A DNA stretch of 16,674 nucleotides from JAVBOF01 sp031550915 (lineage in GTDB: Bacteria > Bacillota > Clostridia > Christensenellales > MGBC116941), in the NCBI GenBank assembly GCA_031550915.1, contig JAVBOF010000032.1:1-16674 (forward strand), written 5' to 3'. The notes below the pieces were generated by a model that was not told where the DNA came from, searched no databases, and saw only the letters and a program-made list of their open reading frames with translations. This document shows, piece by piece, positions 1-7,507 of the stretch. How positions within the stretch are numbered: position 1 is the first letter of the stretch; the number at the start of each line of letters is the position of its first letter. Position numbers and translations under genes: made by a program.

Positions 1-2
1 TA

Positions 3-1286
3 AAGCGCCTTTATATTGTATTAAGTATTGTTACTTTAGCGCTTACGCTCCTATTTACAGCAATAAATAACTATTTTGTAACAAAATATATAGTTTTGGC
101 CAACGGGTTGCCGGTAAGCATTATAATCTATCTCTTGCCGTTTATAGTTCTTTTGTCTTCCTATATAATCATGCCTTTTGAGGAATTTACAAAGAAGCTT
201 TATTACAATAATGCAAAAAGCATTTTGGAAAAACGAAAATACCTAATAAAAATTGGGATAACAGGAAGCTACGGCAAGACCAGCACAAAATTTATTCTTG
301 GAACGATACTTTCCGAAAAATATAATACTTTGGTGACTCCCGCCAGCTTTAATACGCCGATGGGGATAACGAGAGCCGTGCGGGAAAGCTTAAAACCGGA
401 ACACGAGGTTTTTGTTGCGGAGATGGGTGCCAGATATAAAGGGGATATCGGTGAATTATGCGATCTTGTACACCCGCAGTACGGACTCTTGACATCAATA
501 GGCAAACAGCACCTTGAAACCTTCAAAGACTTTGAAACTATAGTATCGACTAAATATGAGCTGATACAGTCTTTGCCGGAAAACGGTGTGGCATTTTTTC
601 CAGCGGATAATGCCGTTTGTTATGATCTATATAAGGAAACTGAAAAGAAAAAGATGCTTTTTGGCATTGATTTCGAAGGAGAACTGGATCTGCGCGCAGA
701 CAATATCAAGTCATCTCCGTCAGGATCCAGCTTTGACCTTATCTGTGGCGACGAACGGATATCATGCAGCACGGTACTGCTTGGACGGCATAATATTTTG
801 AATATACTCGGCGCATGCACAGTTGCAAAGAGCCTTGGAATGACAATTGAGGAGATATCAAATGGCGTTGCTAAGATAGCGCCGATCGAGCATAGGCTAC
901 AGTTGTTGCCTACCAATACCGGGATAACCATCATTGACGACGCCTTTAACAGCAACCCCGAAGGCGCAAGGGCGGCGCTTGAGGTATTAGCGGAGTTTGA
1001 AGGGCGCAAGATAATCGTTACACCGGGCATGGTAGAGCTGGGGAACGAAACGGAAAGCCAAAACAAGCTTTTTGGAAAAAGGATATCCGCTGTTGCGGAC
1101 ATATGTATCCTTGTTGGAAAGAGTTTTTCCGGATATATTGCCGAAGGATTGAAAGAGGAGCGTTTTCCCGATAGTGCCATATACATAACAGACGACCTTG
1201 ATGCGGCGACGAAAGAATTGGGCAAGATTACTAAGCCGGGGGATATAGTTTTATTTGAAAACGATTTGCCGGATAATTTTATATGA
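3..1286 (+). CDS. murF: Membrane-anchored MurF-like Mur ligase (5' end outside the window)
   Basis: Likely UDP-N-acetylmuramoyl-tripeptide--D-alanyl-D-alanine ligase, which adds D-Ala-D-Ala to the peptidoglycan precursor at the cytoplasmic face. The frame is open to the window edge, so the gene starts upstream; a TTG at 96 lies inside the hydrophobic N-terminus and is not a credible start. Of 427 visible residues, about 3-20 and 38-58 are hydrophobic segments, followed by the Mur-ligase P-loop GITGSYGKTSTK (GSYGKTS at 88-94), the MGARYKGDI and TSIGKQHLETF stretches, and the C-terminal domain motif DDAFNSNP near 312-319. It ends ENDLPDNFI, the usual end of this clostridial subgroup. Soluble MurF lacks the membrane segments, so this is the anchored variant. 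The ddl gene follows 16 bases later with a strong ribosome site, which fits one operon. Known of the family: Mur ligase fold and D-Ala-D-Ala neighbours. Inferred: exact substrate; it could be a second, non-housekeeping MurF. Confidence 0.85.
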   Translation, partial: KRLYIVLSIVTLALTLLFTAINNYFVTKYIVLANGLPVSIIIYLLPFIVLLSSYIIMPFEEFTKKLYYNNAKSILEKRKYLIKIGITGSYGKTSTKFILGTILSEKYNTLVTPASFNTPMGITRAVRESLKPEHEVFVAEMGARYKGDIGELCDLVHPQYGLLTSIGKQHLETFKDFETIVSTKYELIQSLPENGVAFFPADNAVCYDLYKETEKKKMLFGIDFEGELDLRADNIKSSPSGSSFDLICGDERISCSTVLLGRHNILNILGACTVAKSLGMTIEEISNGVAKIAPIEHRLQLLPTNTGITIIDDAFNSNPEGARAALEVLAEFEGRKIIVTPGMVELGNETESQNKLFGKRISAVADICILVGKSFSGYIAEGLKEERFPDSAIYITDDLDAATKELGKITKPGDIVLFENDLPDNFI

Positions 1287-1302
1287 TTTGCGGAGGTAGC
1301 TT

Positions 1303-2493
1303 ATGAAATTGAATGTAGCTGTAATTTTCGGAGGTAGATCCTGCGAACACGATATTTCCATAATCACAGGCAATCAGCTGATGGAAAACGCTGATAAGAA
1401 CAAATATAATATTATCCCAGTCTATATTTCGCGGGATGGGAACTGGTATACGGGCGCGAAGCTGAAGGATATGTCATTCTATCAAAGCTTTGATGAAAAT
1501 CAGGTAAGGCGAGTATACCTGCCTTCAAACGCGGGAGAAAAATGCCTTATGATATACGGCAAAAAGGGCCTTTTAAACAAAAAAGACGAGCGCATTCCTG
1601 TAGATGTGGCGGTTCCTTCGGTGCATGGTATGAATGGCGAGGATGGGACATTGCAGGGTTTGCTTGAAATGGCGGATATACCTTATGCAAGTTCCGGCGT
1701 TCCGGGTTCGGCAGTTGGAATGGATAAGATATTGATGAAAGCTATTTTCAAGGGAGGAGACATACCGGTATTGGATTCGGTCTCCTGTGAACGCGGAAGG
1801 TGGGAGCTTGAAAGTGATAAGATGATTGCCGAGATAGAGCAAGCTTTGAACTATCCGGTATTCGTAAAGCCGTGCAATTTGGGATCGAGCATTGGAATAA
1901 GCCGTGCAAATGACAGGGAATCCCTAAAAAAAGCGGTAGAGATAGCTTTTAACTATGACCGGAGGCTTTTGGTCGAAGCTGGACTCACCGATTTCTTTGA
2001 GGTGAACTGCTCCTGTCTGGGGTATGGAGCGGATGTTCGCACATCCGTCTGCGAAATGCCCGTAAACTGGGAAGAATTTCTTACATTCGATGATAAATAC
2101 ATGCGCGGAGGAAAATCTGAAGGCGGGATGCAGGCATTGCAGCGTAAAATACCCGCGCCGATAGATGATGGGCTGTGCGATCTGGTACAGTCGCTTTCGG
2201 TGAAGATATTCCGGCTACTGGATTGCAAGGGTGTGGTTCGCATAGACTTCATGTTTGATAAGAACAAACAGGAACTATATTGCTGTGAAATAAATACTGT
2301 GCCGGGCTCATTCGCTTTTTACCTTTGGGAGCCTTTGGGGATAAAGTTCAGCAGTCTTATAGACAGGATAATCGAATATGCGCTTCAGGCGCATAAGGAT
2401 AAGGAAGAAAACGTGTATGCGTTTGACAGCAGCATTTTACAGAAGGTAGTCAGAGGCGGGTCAAAAGGCAGCAAGATGCATGGCAAGGTTTAA
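1303..2493 (+). CDS. ddl: D-alanine--D-alanine ligase (ATP-grasp)
   Basis: Joins two D-alanines using ATP in the cytoplasm; the product is the substrate of the MurF-type ligase encoded just upstream. It has 396 residues, slightly longer than the usual 300-370. Visible motifs: FGGRSCEHDIS near the N-terminus, with Glu15 in the position of the first-substrate glutamate; VHGMNGEDGTLQG at 108-119; ATP-grasp VKPCNLGSSIG at 188-198; an omega-loop FDDKY at 262-266, whose Lys-Tyr pair is typical of D-Ala-D-Ala rather than D-Ala-D-Lac ligases; RIDFMFD at 313-319; and metal-binding EINTVPG at 329-335. After EINTVPG the sequence reads SFAFYLWEPLGI instead of the more common T-x-x-S stretch. The ATG at 1303 has GGAGGT at 1292-1297 with a 5-base spacer. 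The C-terminal tail has a basic, glycine-rich end (VRGGSKGSK), as in clostridial relatives. Confidence 0.92.
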   Translation: MKLNVAVIFGGRSCEHDISIITGNQLMENADKNKYNIIPVYISRDGNWYTGAKLKDMSFYQSFDENQVRRVYLPSNAGEKCLMIYGKKGLLNKKDERIPVDVAVPSVHGMNGEDGTLQGLLEMADIPYASSGVPGSAVGMDKILMKAIFKGGDIPVLDSVSCERGRWELESDKMIAEIEQALNYPVFVKPCNLGSSIGISRANDRESLKKAVEIAFNYDRRLLVEAGLTDFFEVNCSCLGYGADVRTSVCEMPVNWEEFLTFDDKYMRGGKSEGGMQALQRKIPAPIDDGLCDLVQSLSVKIFRLLDCKGVVRIDFMFDKNKQELYCCEINTVPGSFAFYLWEPLGIKFSSLIDRIIEYALQAHKDKEENVYAFDSSILQKVVRGGSKGSKMHGKV

Positions 2494-2586
2494 TCTGTAG
2501 CTTTTTGGGCAATTGCCGCGATATGCAGCGGATAATGCGCAGATAACCTGCTGACAGTATCCGAAGGTATACGGAGCGTGATCCAA

Positions 2587-3432
2587 ATGCGCGAGGCTGA
2601 TTTTTGGAGAAAAACTGAAAAAGGTATTGAATGCTTTCTGTGCCCGCACACATGTAAATTGGATGACGGGCAATGGGGGCTTTGCGGCGCGAGGAAAAAC
2701 GAGGATGGTATATTGCGGCCAAAATCGTATGGCCGGCCAAACTCGTTACAGATAGATCCTATCGAGAAGAAACCATTGAAGAATTTTTTGCCGGGAACGA
2801 AAACGCTTTCATTCGGCTGCCGCGGATGCAATCTGTTTTGCCCGTTTTGTCAGAATCATACTATTTCAAGAAAACGCCCGGAAGATAGTCAACAGATCAT
2901 GATGCCTCTGGAAATTTTGGAAAAAGCTGTACAGCTCGGACTTCCTTCAGTATCATATACATATAACGAACCGGGCACGTTCTTTGAATATTTATTCGAT
3001 ACCGCCTCGCTAATCAAGGGGAGGGGCATCAAGAACATAATGGTAACGAATGGCTATTTGAATGCCGGTCCGTGGGACAAGCTGCTGGATGTTGTGGACG
3101 CGATGAATATTGATGTGAAATCTGCAGATGAAGAGGCATTCAAGCGTACTTGTGGGGGCGATCTCGGCATCGTTTATGCGAATGTTGAATCAGCGATCGA
3201 TCGAGGATGCCATGTTGAGATTACATGCCTTATGGTCCCGGGGCTTTGCGGCATCGATTCGGTAACGAATGTGGCAAAATGGCTCGGAAAGCTGGATAAA
3301 GATATACCTATGCATATCACAAGATATTTCCCTTTTAATGGACAAGGCGAACAAACGCCGGTCGCGGATATGAAAAAAGCACAGGCATTTGCACAGACAT
3401 CTTTGAATTATGTTTATCTCGGAAACGTATAG
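2587..3432 (+). CDS. amrS: AmmeMemoRadiSam system radical SAM protein
   Basis: Radical S-adenosylmethionine enzyme of the AmmeMemoRadiSam system, a widely conserved set of AMMECR1, Memo and radical SAM proteins whose physiological reaction is not established. With the ATG at 2587 it has 281 residues. An N-terminal cysteine cluster, C16-x2-C19-x3-C23 with C33, precedes the radical SAM motif C81-x3-C85-x2-C88 (CNLFCPFCQNH), which binds the 4Fe-4S cluster. SYTYNEPGTFFEY at 123-135 and DVKSADEEAFKR at 176-187 are family hallmarks. I prefer ATG 2587 to GTG 2578 because GGAG at 2573-2576 lies 10 bases from the former and 1 base from the latter. The protein stops at YVYLGNV, where many relatives continue with a cysteine-containing tail. 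It lies 93 bases after ddl and 15 bases before its partner gene, so they are probably co-transcribed. Confidence 0.92.
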   Translation: MREADFWRKTEKGIECFLCPHTCKLDDGQWGLCGARKNEDGILRPKSYGRPNSLQIDPIEKKPLKNFLPGTKTLSFGCRGCNLFCPFCQNHTISRKRPEDSQQIMMPLEILEKAVQLGLPSVSYTYNEPGTFFEYLFDTASLIKGRGIKNIMVTNGYLNAGPWDKLLDVVDAMNIDVKSADEEAFKRTCGGDLGIVYANVESAIDRGCHVEITCLMVPGLCGIDSVTNVAKWLGKLDKDIPMHITRYFPFNGQGEQTPVADMKKAQAFAQTSLNYVYLGNV

Positions 3433-3447
3433 AATGGAGGTTTTGGC

Positions 3448-4839
3448 ATGGGACATATAGCAGGAATGTTTATTGCGCCTCACCCGCCAATACTTATACA
3501 TGAGATTGGCAAGGGCAAGGAGCGGGAGGCGGGCGTCACTTTACATGGATTGAATATGCTGACCAGCATCGCCGAGGAACTGGATTTTGACGTTATACTT
3601 TGCATAACTCCCCATGCGCCTATGTTCAGCAACGCTATGTGTATACTGGATTTCCAATCTTATGAAGGAGGATTGGAGAGCTTTGGACATAAAACTAATA
3701 AAGTCTGGCAAAAGGATACCCAATTGATTGAAGCGCTGGTTTCGAGGTTTGAAGCAAATGCTTTGCCGTTTGTACGGATGAACGAAAGCGAAGCGGTAAA
3801 ATACAAGCAGCCATCGACGATCGACCATGGTTCGGCAGTCCCCATGAGCCTGATTTTTAAGTCCTACCACAAAAAGCTGGCATGCCTCTCGCCCGGATTT
3901 TTGGATAAAGAAACGTTATATAATGCCGGAAAGGCTATACGTGAAGCCGCTTTACACCAAAAATCCAATGTGCTCATACTTGTCAGCGGTGATCTTTCGC
4001 ACTGCCACGGAAAAGGGAGCTATGAATATACCCCTGAGGGACCCGAATTCGATAAACGGCTAGAAAAGGCTTTGGCGGCAGGAAACAGGGAAGTTATTCT
4101 TCGTATGAATGACGATTTTTTGGACAAAGCCGGGACTTGTGCCTATAAACCTATCGTAATGGGGCTTGGCGTTTTCGAGGGACATGACGCGGATTTCCAG
4201 GTTTATTCCAACGAAGCACCGTGGGGAGTGGGCTATCTGACAGCAAGTATATTGCCAACCGGATTGAAGAAAAGGAATATCAACTATACCTTGAAGATAG
4301 AGAAAAAAGTTGACGACTATGTTGAACTGGCCAAGGAGACGATAGAAAAATATACCGGTCACCGGGTCGTTCCGGCGTGGAAGGAATTTGCATGGGATAA
4401 GGACGAAGCCTTCATAAGGCGCTGCGAAGATACTCGTGCAGGAGCTTTCGTTTCTTTGCATAAGGGCGGGGAACTGCGCGGATGCATCGGTACCATATTG
4501 CCTACACAGGATTGCCTTGCAGATGAGATAATGTATAGCGCGGTCCAAGCCTGTTCTGAGGACCCCCGCTTTGGCGCTGTCCGCGAGGAAGAGCTGCCAT
4601 ATCTAGATATAAAGGTCGATATCATGGGACAGCCTGAAAAGATAGAGGATGTATCCATGCTGGATGTAAAAAAATACGGTGTCATCGTAGAAAAAGGCGG
4701 GCGGCGCGGATTGCTTCTGCCGGATCTCGAAGGCGTTGACACCGTAGAAAAGCAGATTTCAATCGCTATGCGGAAGGCCGGCATCTTGGATGGCAGCAAG
4801 ATAGATCTGTATAGATTTGAAGTTGAACGCCACGGCTGA
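3448..4839 (+). CDS. amrA: AmmeMemoRadiSam protein: Memo/LigB-like domain fused to AMMECR1
   Basis: A two-domain protein of 463 residues. Residues 1 to about 268 form a class III extradiol-dioxygenase/Memo (LigB-like) domain with conserved-looking histidines in APHPP (H12), PHAP (H56), IDHGSAVP (H127) and GDLSHCH (H185, H187). Residues about 285-463 form an AMMECR1 domain with the hallmark LRGCIG at 343-348 and the following EDPRF stretch. Memo-type proteins can bind metal, and AMMECR1 is of unknown biochemical function. The fusion of the two, next to amrS, strongly supports the AmmeMemoRadiSam assignment. Expected cytoplasmic: no signal peptide or membrane segment is seen. Start ATG 3448 follows GGAGG at 3436-3440. 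It is the last gene before a hairpin terminator, so it probably closes an operon that includes amrS and perhaps ddl and murF. Whether the LigB domain is an active dioxygenase cannot be told. Confidence 0.9.
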   Translation: MGHIAGMFIAPHPPILIHEIGKGKEREAGVTLHGLNMLTSIAEELDFDVILCITPHAPMFSNAMCILDFQSYEGGLESFGHKTNKVWQKDTQLIEALVSRFEANALPFVRMNESEAVKYKQPSTIDHGSAVPMSLIFKSYHKKLACLSPGFLDKETLYNAGKAIREAALHQKSNVLILVSGDLSHCHGKGSYEYTPEGPEFDKRLEKALAAGNREVILRMNDDFLDKAGTCAYKPIVMGLGVFEGHDADFQVYSNEAPWGVGYLTASILPTGLKKRNINYTLKIEKKVDDYVELAKETIEKYTGHRVVPAWKEFAWDKDEAFIRRCEDTRAGAFVSLHKGGELRGCIGTILPTQDCLADEIMYSAVQACSEDPRFGAVREEELPYLDIKVDIMGQPEKIEDVSMLDVKKYGVIVEKGGRRGLLLPDLEGVDTVEKQISIAMRKAGILDGSKIDLYRFEVERHG

Positions 4840-4859
4840 ATGATAATTGCTTTATAAGA

Positions 4860-4911
4860 ACACACTTGTAAAACGCAAATAAAGGCGTATAATTTACTTG
4901 TGTGTCTTTTT
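4860..4911 (+). terminator. Hairpin terminator after the AmmeMemoRadiSam genes
   Basis: ACACAC at 4860-4865 pairs with GTGTGT at 4900-4905. After a 2x2 TT/TT internal loop, GTAAA at 4868-4872 pairs with TTTAC at 4893-4897, and ACGC at 4873-4876 can pair with GCGT at 4885-4888. The structure is followed by CTTTTT at 4906-4911. It starts 20 bases after the amrA stop. It is AT-rich, so of moderate strength. The same bases hold a promoter-like sequence. Confidence 0.6.
4866..4893 (+). promoter_or_regulatory. Candidate sigma-A promoter for the transketolase genes
   Basis: TTGTAA at 4866-4871 (4 of 6 to TTGACA) and a perfect TATAAT at 4888-4893 are separated by 16 bases. Start of transcription would fall near 4900, leaving a leader of about 70 bases before the ATG at 4969. 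The -35 box lies in the left arm of the upstream terminator hairpin and the -10 box abuts its right arm, so a transcript begun here would lack the left arm and escape that terminator. Confidence 0.55.
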
Positions 4912-4968
4912 GTGGTCTGACCGCAATATGCACCGAACAACAATAAAATAATGATGTGAGGGATGCTT

Positions 4969-5841
4969 ATGCTGACAAAAACAAAAGAGTTGGAATTAAA
5001 GATCTTCGCAGAAAAGATACGTCTCAACGCGCTTTCCGCAATCAATTCCATTGGATTGGGACATGCCGGCGGCGCTTTGTCCATTGCAGAGATTTTAGCA
5101 GTCTTGTATGGCGAAAAGATGAACATAAGGCCGAATGAACCAAACTGGAGGGAGCGGGATTTTCTCGTCCTTTCAAAAGGCCATGCAGGCCCGGGGCTTT
5201 ACGGAGCACTTGCGATAAAAGGATATTTTGATGAATCTCATCTTCGGACTATGAATAAACCCGGTTCGATCCTGGTAAGCCATGTTGATATGACCAAAAC
5301 TCCAGGTGTGGATATGACTGCAGGGTCGCTTGGACAGGGCGGTTCCTGCGCAGCGGGCATTGCGCTGGGCAATAAGCTTGACGGCCTTGATAATTATACA
5401 TATACCATATATGGCGATGGTGAATGCCAGGAGGGGCAGGTATATGAAATGCTTATGTTTGCCAGCCAGTATAAGCTGACAAACCTGATTTGCTTCGTGG
5501 ATAACAATGACCTGCAGATTGACGGGAGGATCGCAGAGATCAACGATATACGCGATATGAAAGTCAAGGCTGAAGCGTTTGGCTGGCATGCCCAACAGGT
5601 AGACGGACACGATGTGCAGGCCATTAGTGAAGCTATCGACATAGCAAAGAGCGTTGCTGACAAACCTTCGCTGATTGTATTAAAAACAAAGAAGGGCCGG
5701 GGCTGGTCGCAGTCTGAAGATAAACTGGCCAGCCACAGCATGTCTATATCGGACGATATGCTTGAACAAGCTAACGGAGAGATAAACGCCAGGATAGAAG
5801 CCTTGGAGGCTGAACTTGCGAAGGAGGTGCAAAAGGCATGA
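4969..5841 (+). CDS. Transketolase, N-terminal (thiamine-diphosphate binding) subunit
   Basis: The thiamine-diphosphate-binding half of a split transketolase, which moves two-carbon units between sugar phosphates in the non-oxidative pentose phosphate pathway. With ATG 4969 it has 290 residues. Visible: HAGGALSIAEIL near 32-43, LSKGHAGPGLYG near 68-79, a GSLGQGGS stretch, and the thiamine-diphosphate motif GDGECQEG starting at 149 and closing with NND at 179-181. The length of about 290 residues, without pyrimidine or C-terminal domains, is normal for the split form, and the C-terminal subunit follows directly. An in-frame ATG at 4963 abuts the GAGGG at 4958-4962, so ATG 4969, six bases from it, is the better start. 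Split transketolases of this type are common in Firmicutes; a dedicated role in some other sugar pathway is possible but not shown here. Confidence 0.92.
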   Translation: MLTKTKELELKIFAEKIRLNALSAINSIGLGHAGGALSIAEILAVLYGEKMNIRPNEPNWRERDFLVLSKGHAGPGLYGALAIKGYFDESHLRTMNKPGSILVSHVDMTKTPGVDMTAGSLGQGGSCAAGIALGNKLDGLDNYTYTIYGDGECQEGQVYEMLMFASQYKLTNLICFVDNNDLQIDGRIAEINDIRDMKVKAEAFGWHAQQVDGHDVQAISEAIDIAKSVADKPSLIVLKTKKGRGWSQSEDKLASHSMSISDDMLEQANGEINARIEALEAELAKEVQKA

Positions 5842-6815
5842 GGGAAATAGCAAATATAGCAAAAGTTTTGGAAAGCGACCCGCAGGAAATGCGGAAGGTT
5901 TTTAACGATACGATGATCGAAATGGCAAAAGCAGATAGGGACATTATCCTTCTGGATGCTGACCTTATGGCTGCCATGGGAACGAAGCCTTTTGCGGTTG
6001 AACTTCCTAACCAAACGATAAACTGTGGTATTCAGGAAGGGAATATGGTCTGTGTTGCAGCAGGTCTGAGTTCCGTTGGCAAAAAACCATATGTACATAC
6101 GTTCGGGGTGTTCTCCACGCGCAGGGCAAATGACCAGATATCCATTTCGTGCGCTTATTCCAAACAAAATCTGAAGATAATAGGCTCTGATGCAGGCGTG
6201 ACCGCATCGCTTAACGGCGGTACCCATATGTCTTTTGAGGATCTGGGGAATATGCGGATAATTCCGGATATGACCGTAATAGATCCTACCGACAATGTTA
6301 TGCTGAAGTCGATTTTGAAGGATACAAAGGATCTTCCGGGCATGTTTTATATTCGGCTGGTTCGAAAGAACATCACAAAGATATATGAAGAGGGAAATAC
6401 CTTTGAAATAGGCAAGGCAAAGCTATTGAGGGACGGCAACGATGTAACAATAATTGCAGAGGGCGTATGTGTGGAAGAAGCGTTGAAAGCAAGCGCCGAA
6501 CTTGAGAAAAAAGGCGTTTCCGCGGCCGTTATCGATATGTTCACGATAAAGCCTATAGACAGGGATATTATAACTGAATACGCTAAAAAAACAAAAGCGA
6601 TTGTCACAGTAGAGAACCACAGCATATATAACGGGCTGGGATCTGCTGTTGCGGAGGTTTTGGCTGAGAATGAACCTGCGGATATGGAAAGGCTCGGGGC
6701 GAAAAAGTTTGGCGCCGTTGGATTCCAACCGTATCTGACCGAGTATTTTGAAATATCCTCGCCTTTTGTTGTCCAAGCGGCCGAAAAGGTTTTGGCTAGG
6801 CGTAAGGCTAGATAG
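5838..6815 (+). CDS. Transketolase, C-terminal subunit
   Basis: Supplies the pyrimidine-binding and C-terminal domains to the upstream N-terminal subunit; together they form the active enzyme. It has 325 residues. DADLMAAMG at 40-48 opens the pyrimidine domain, and INCGIQEGNM places the cofactor-activating glutamate at Glu67. FSTRRANDQ (92-100) and LNGGTHMSFED (125-135) are typical of the family, and a Rossmann-like C-terminal domain follows (VTIIAEGV, then VTVENHSIYNGLGSAVAEVL). Its ATG overlaps the stop of the previous gene in an ATGA at 5838-5841, with AAGGAGGT at 5821-5828, so translation is coupled and the two subunits are probably made in equal amounts. It ends 48 bases before a strong hairpin. 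Confidence 0.93.
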   Translation: MREIANIAKVLESDPQEMRKVFNDTMIEMAKADRDIILLDADLMAAMGTKPFAVELPNQTINCGIQEGNMVCVAAGLSSVGKKPYVHTFGVFSTRRANDQISISCAYSKQNLKIIGSDAGVTASLNGGTHMSFEDLGNMRIIPDMTVIDPTDNVMLKSILKDTKDLPGMFYIRLVRKNITKIYEEGNTFEIGKAKLLRDGNDVTIIAEGVCVEEALKASAELEKKGVSAAVIDMFTIKPIDRDIITEYAKKTKAIVTVENHSIYNGLGSAVAEVLAENEPADMERLGAKKFGAVGFQPYLTEYFEISSPFVVQAAEKVLARRKAR

Positions 6816-6863
6816 AGTTCAAAAGCGTCGATGTAATATTGAAACGAGGCATAAAAAGTAACA

Positions 6864-6900
6864 TAACCAATAGGGTTTTGTATAAAAGCCCTATTGGTTA
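6864..6900 (+). terminator. Long perfect hairpin after the transketolase genes
   Basis: TAACCAATAGGG at 6864-6875 is the exact reverse complement of CCCTATTGGTTA at 6889-6900, a 12-bp perfect stem. The 13-base loop can pair further (TTTT with AAAG). The tail is only loosely T-rich (TTTGTTTT), so it is a probable rather than a textbook Rho-independent terminator. It separates the transketolase pair from the YcxB-like gene. Confidence 0.6.
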
Positions 6901-6940
6901 GCAATTTGTTTTAGTTTTAATGGAAAGGCTAAGGGGAATA

Positions 6941-7477
6941 ATGATCAAAGCGGAAGTTAGGATGTCCAAAGGCGTTTTTATGGACTTTTGTAATTTCATA
7001 TCTTACCAGCAGGGATTAAAGCCCTATATCATAATTGGAGTACCCGTACTGTTCCTGCTTATTGGTATAGTATCCAGCATCATTGCCAGCATATATTACG
7101 GCATCGTATTTTTGGTCTTGGGTATTCTTGTCTCGATAATGTATTGCCTGACGGCTTCCTTTGCAATAAGCCGGACAAAAAAGACAGCAAAATTCGACGA
7201 CAGCAAAATAGCCTACGCCGTCATATTTGGAGAGGATATAGAATGGATATTGCCGGAGGGTTCACGCTTGCTCGAATGGACGTCTTTCAAGAAAATATAT
7301 GATGTTCCCAAATATTATTATTTGTTTTTGGATCTTTCCAATATAATAATAATACCAAAGGACAATATAACTATTGGCCAAGCAGATGACCTTTCCGGAA
7401 TGTTCAGGAGCAAATCAGGAAAAAACTATGTAAGGAAAGAGAAGCTGATTTTTGGCTTTATAGGAAGTAAGAAATAA
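6941..7477 (+). CDS. YcxB-like small membrane protein
   Basis: A 178-residue protein of unknown function. Two hydrophobic segments, about 28-50 and 53-76, form a helical hairpin. The cytosolic part that follows has the sequence pattern of the YcxB-like C-terminal domain: a tryptophan-led strand (LLEWTSFKKIYDVPKYYYLFL at about 110-130, read in two parts LLEWTSFKKI and YDVPKYYYLFL) and then IIIIPKD, after which a long helix is usual. I chose ATG 6941 because AAGGGG at 6931-6936 stands before it; an in-frame ATG at 6920 has no ribosome site. It is followed after 30 bases by the MATE transporter, which suggests co-transcription, but no functional link is known to me. Family assignment is by eye. 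Confidence 0.7.
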   Translation: MIKAEVRMSKGVFMDFCNFISYQQGLKPYIIIGVPVLFLLIGIVSSIIASIYYGIVFLVLGILVSIMYCLTASFAISRTKKTAKFDDSKIAYAVIFGEDIEWILPEGSRLLEWTSFKKIYDVPKYYYLFLDLSNIIIIPKDNITIGQADDLSGMFRSKSGKNYVRKEKLIFGFIGSKK

Positions 7478-7507
7478 AAACGTACGCGAATGGTTAAGTG
7501 AATATAC

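Noticed and set aside
620..1225. Open frame of 201 codons antisense to the MurF-like gene
   Set aside because: Shadow of a real gene; serine-rich translation without motif.
1303..2493. Vancomycin-resistance type D-Ala-D-Lac ligase
   Set aside because: The omega loop has FDDKY with Lys-Tyr, the D-Ala-D-Ala pattern, and no vanH or vanX-like gene is nearby.
4359..5126. Long open frame of 255 codons on the minus strand across the end of amrA and the start of transketolase
   Set aside because: It lies opposite two clearly coding genes with strong motifs, crosses a terminator, and its own translation shows no recognisable domain.
5394..6227. Open frame of 277 codons on the minus strand across both transketolase genes
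   Set aside because: It is antisense to conserved transketolase sequence, has low-complexity serine/cysteine-rich translation and no ribosome site.
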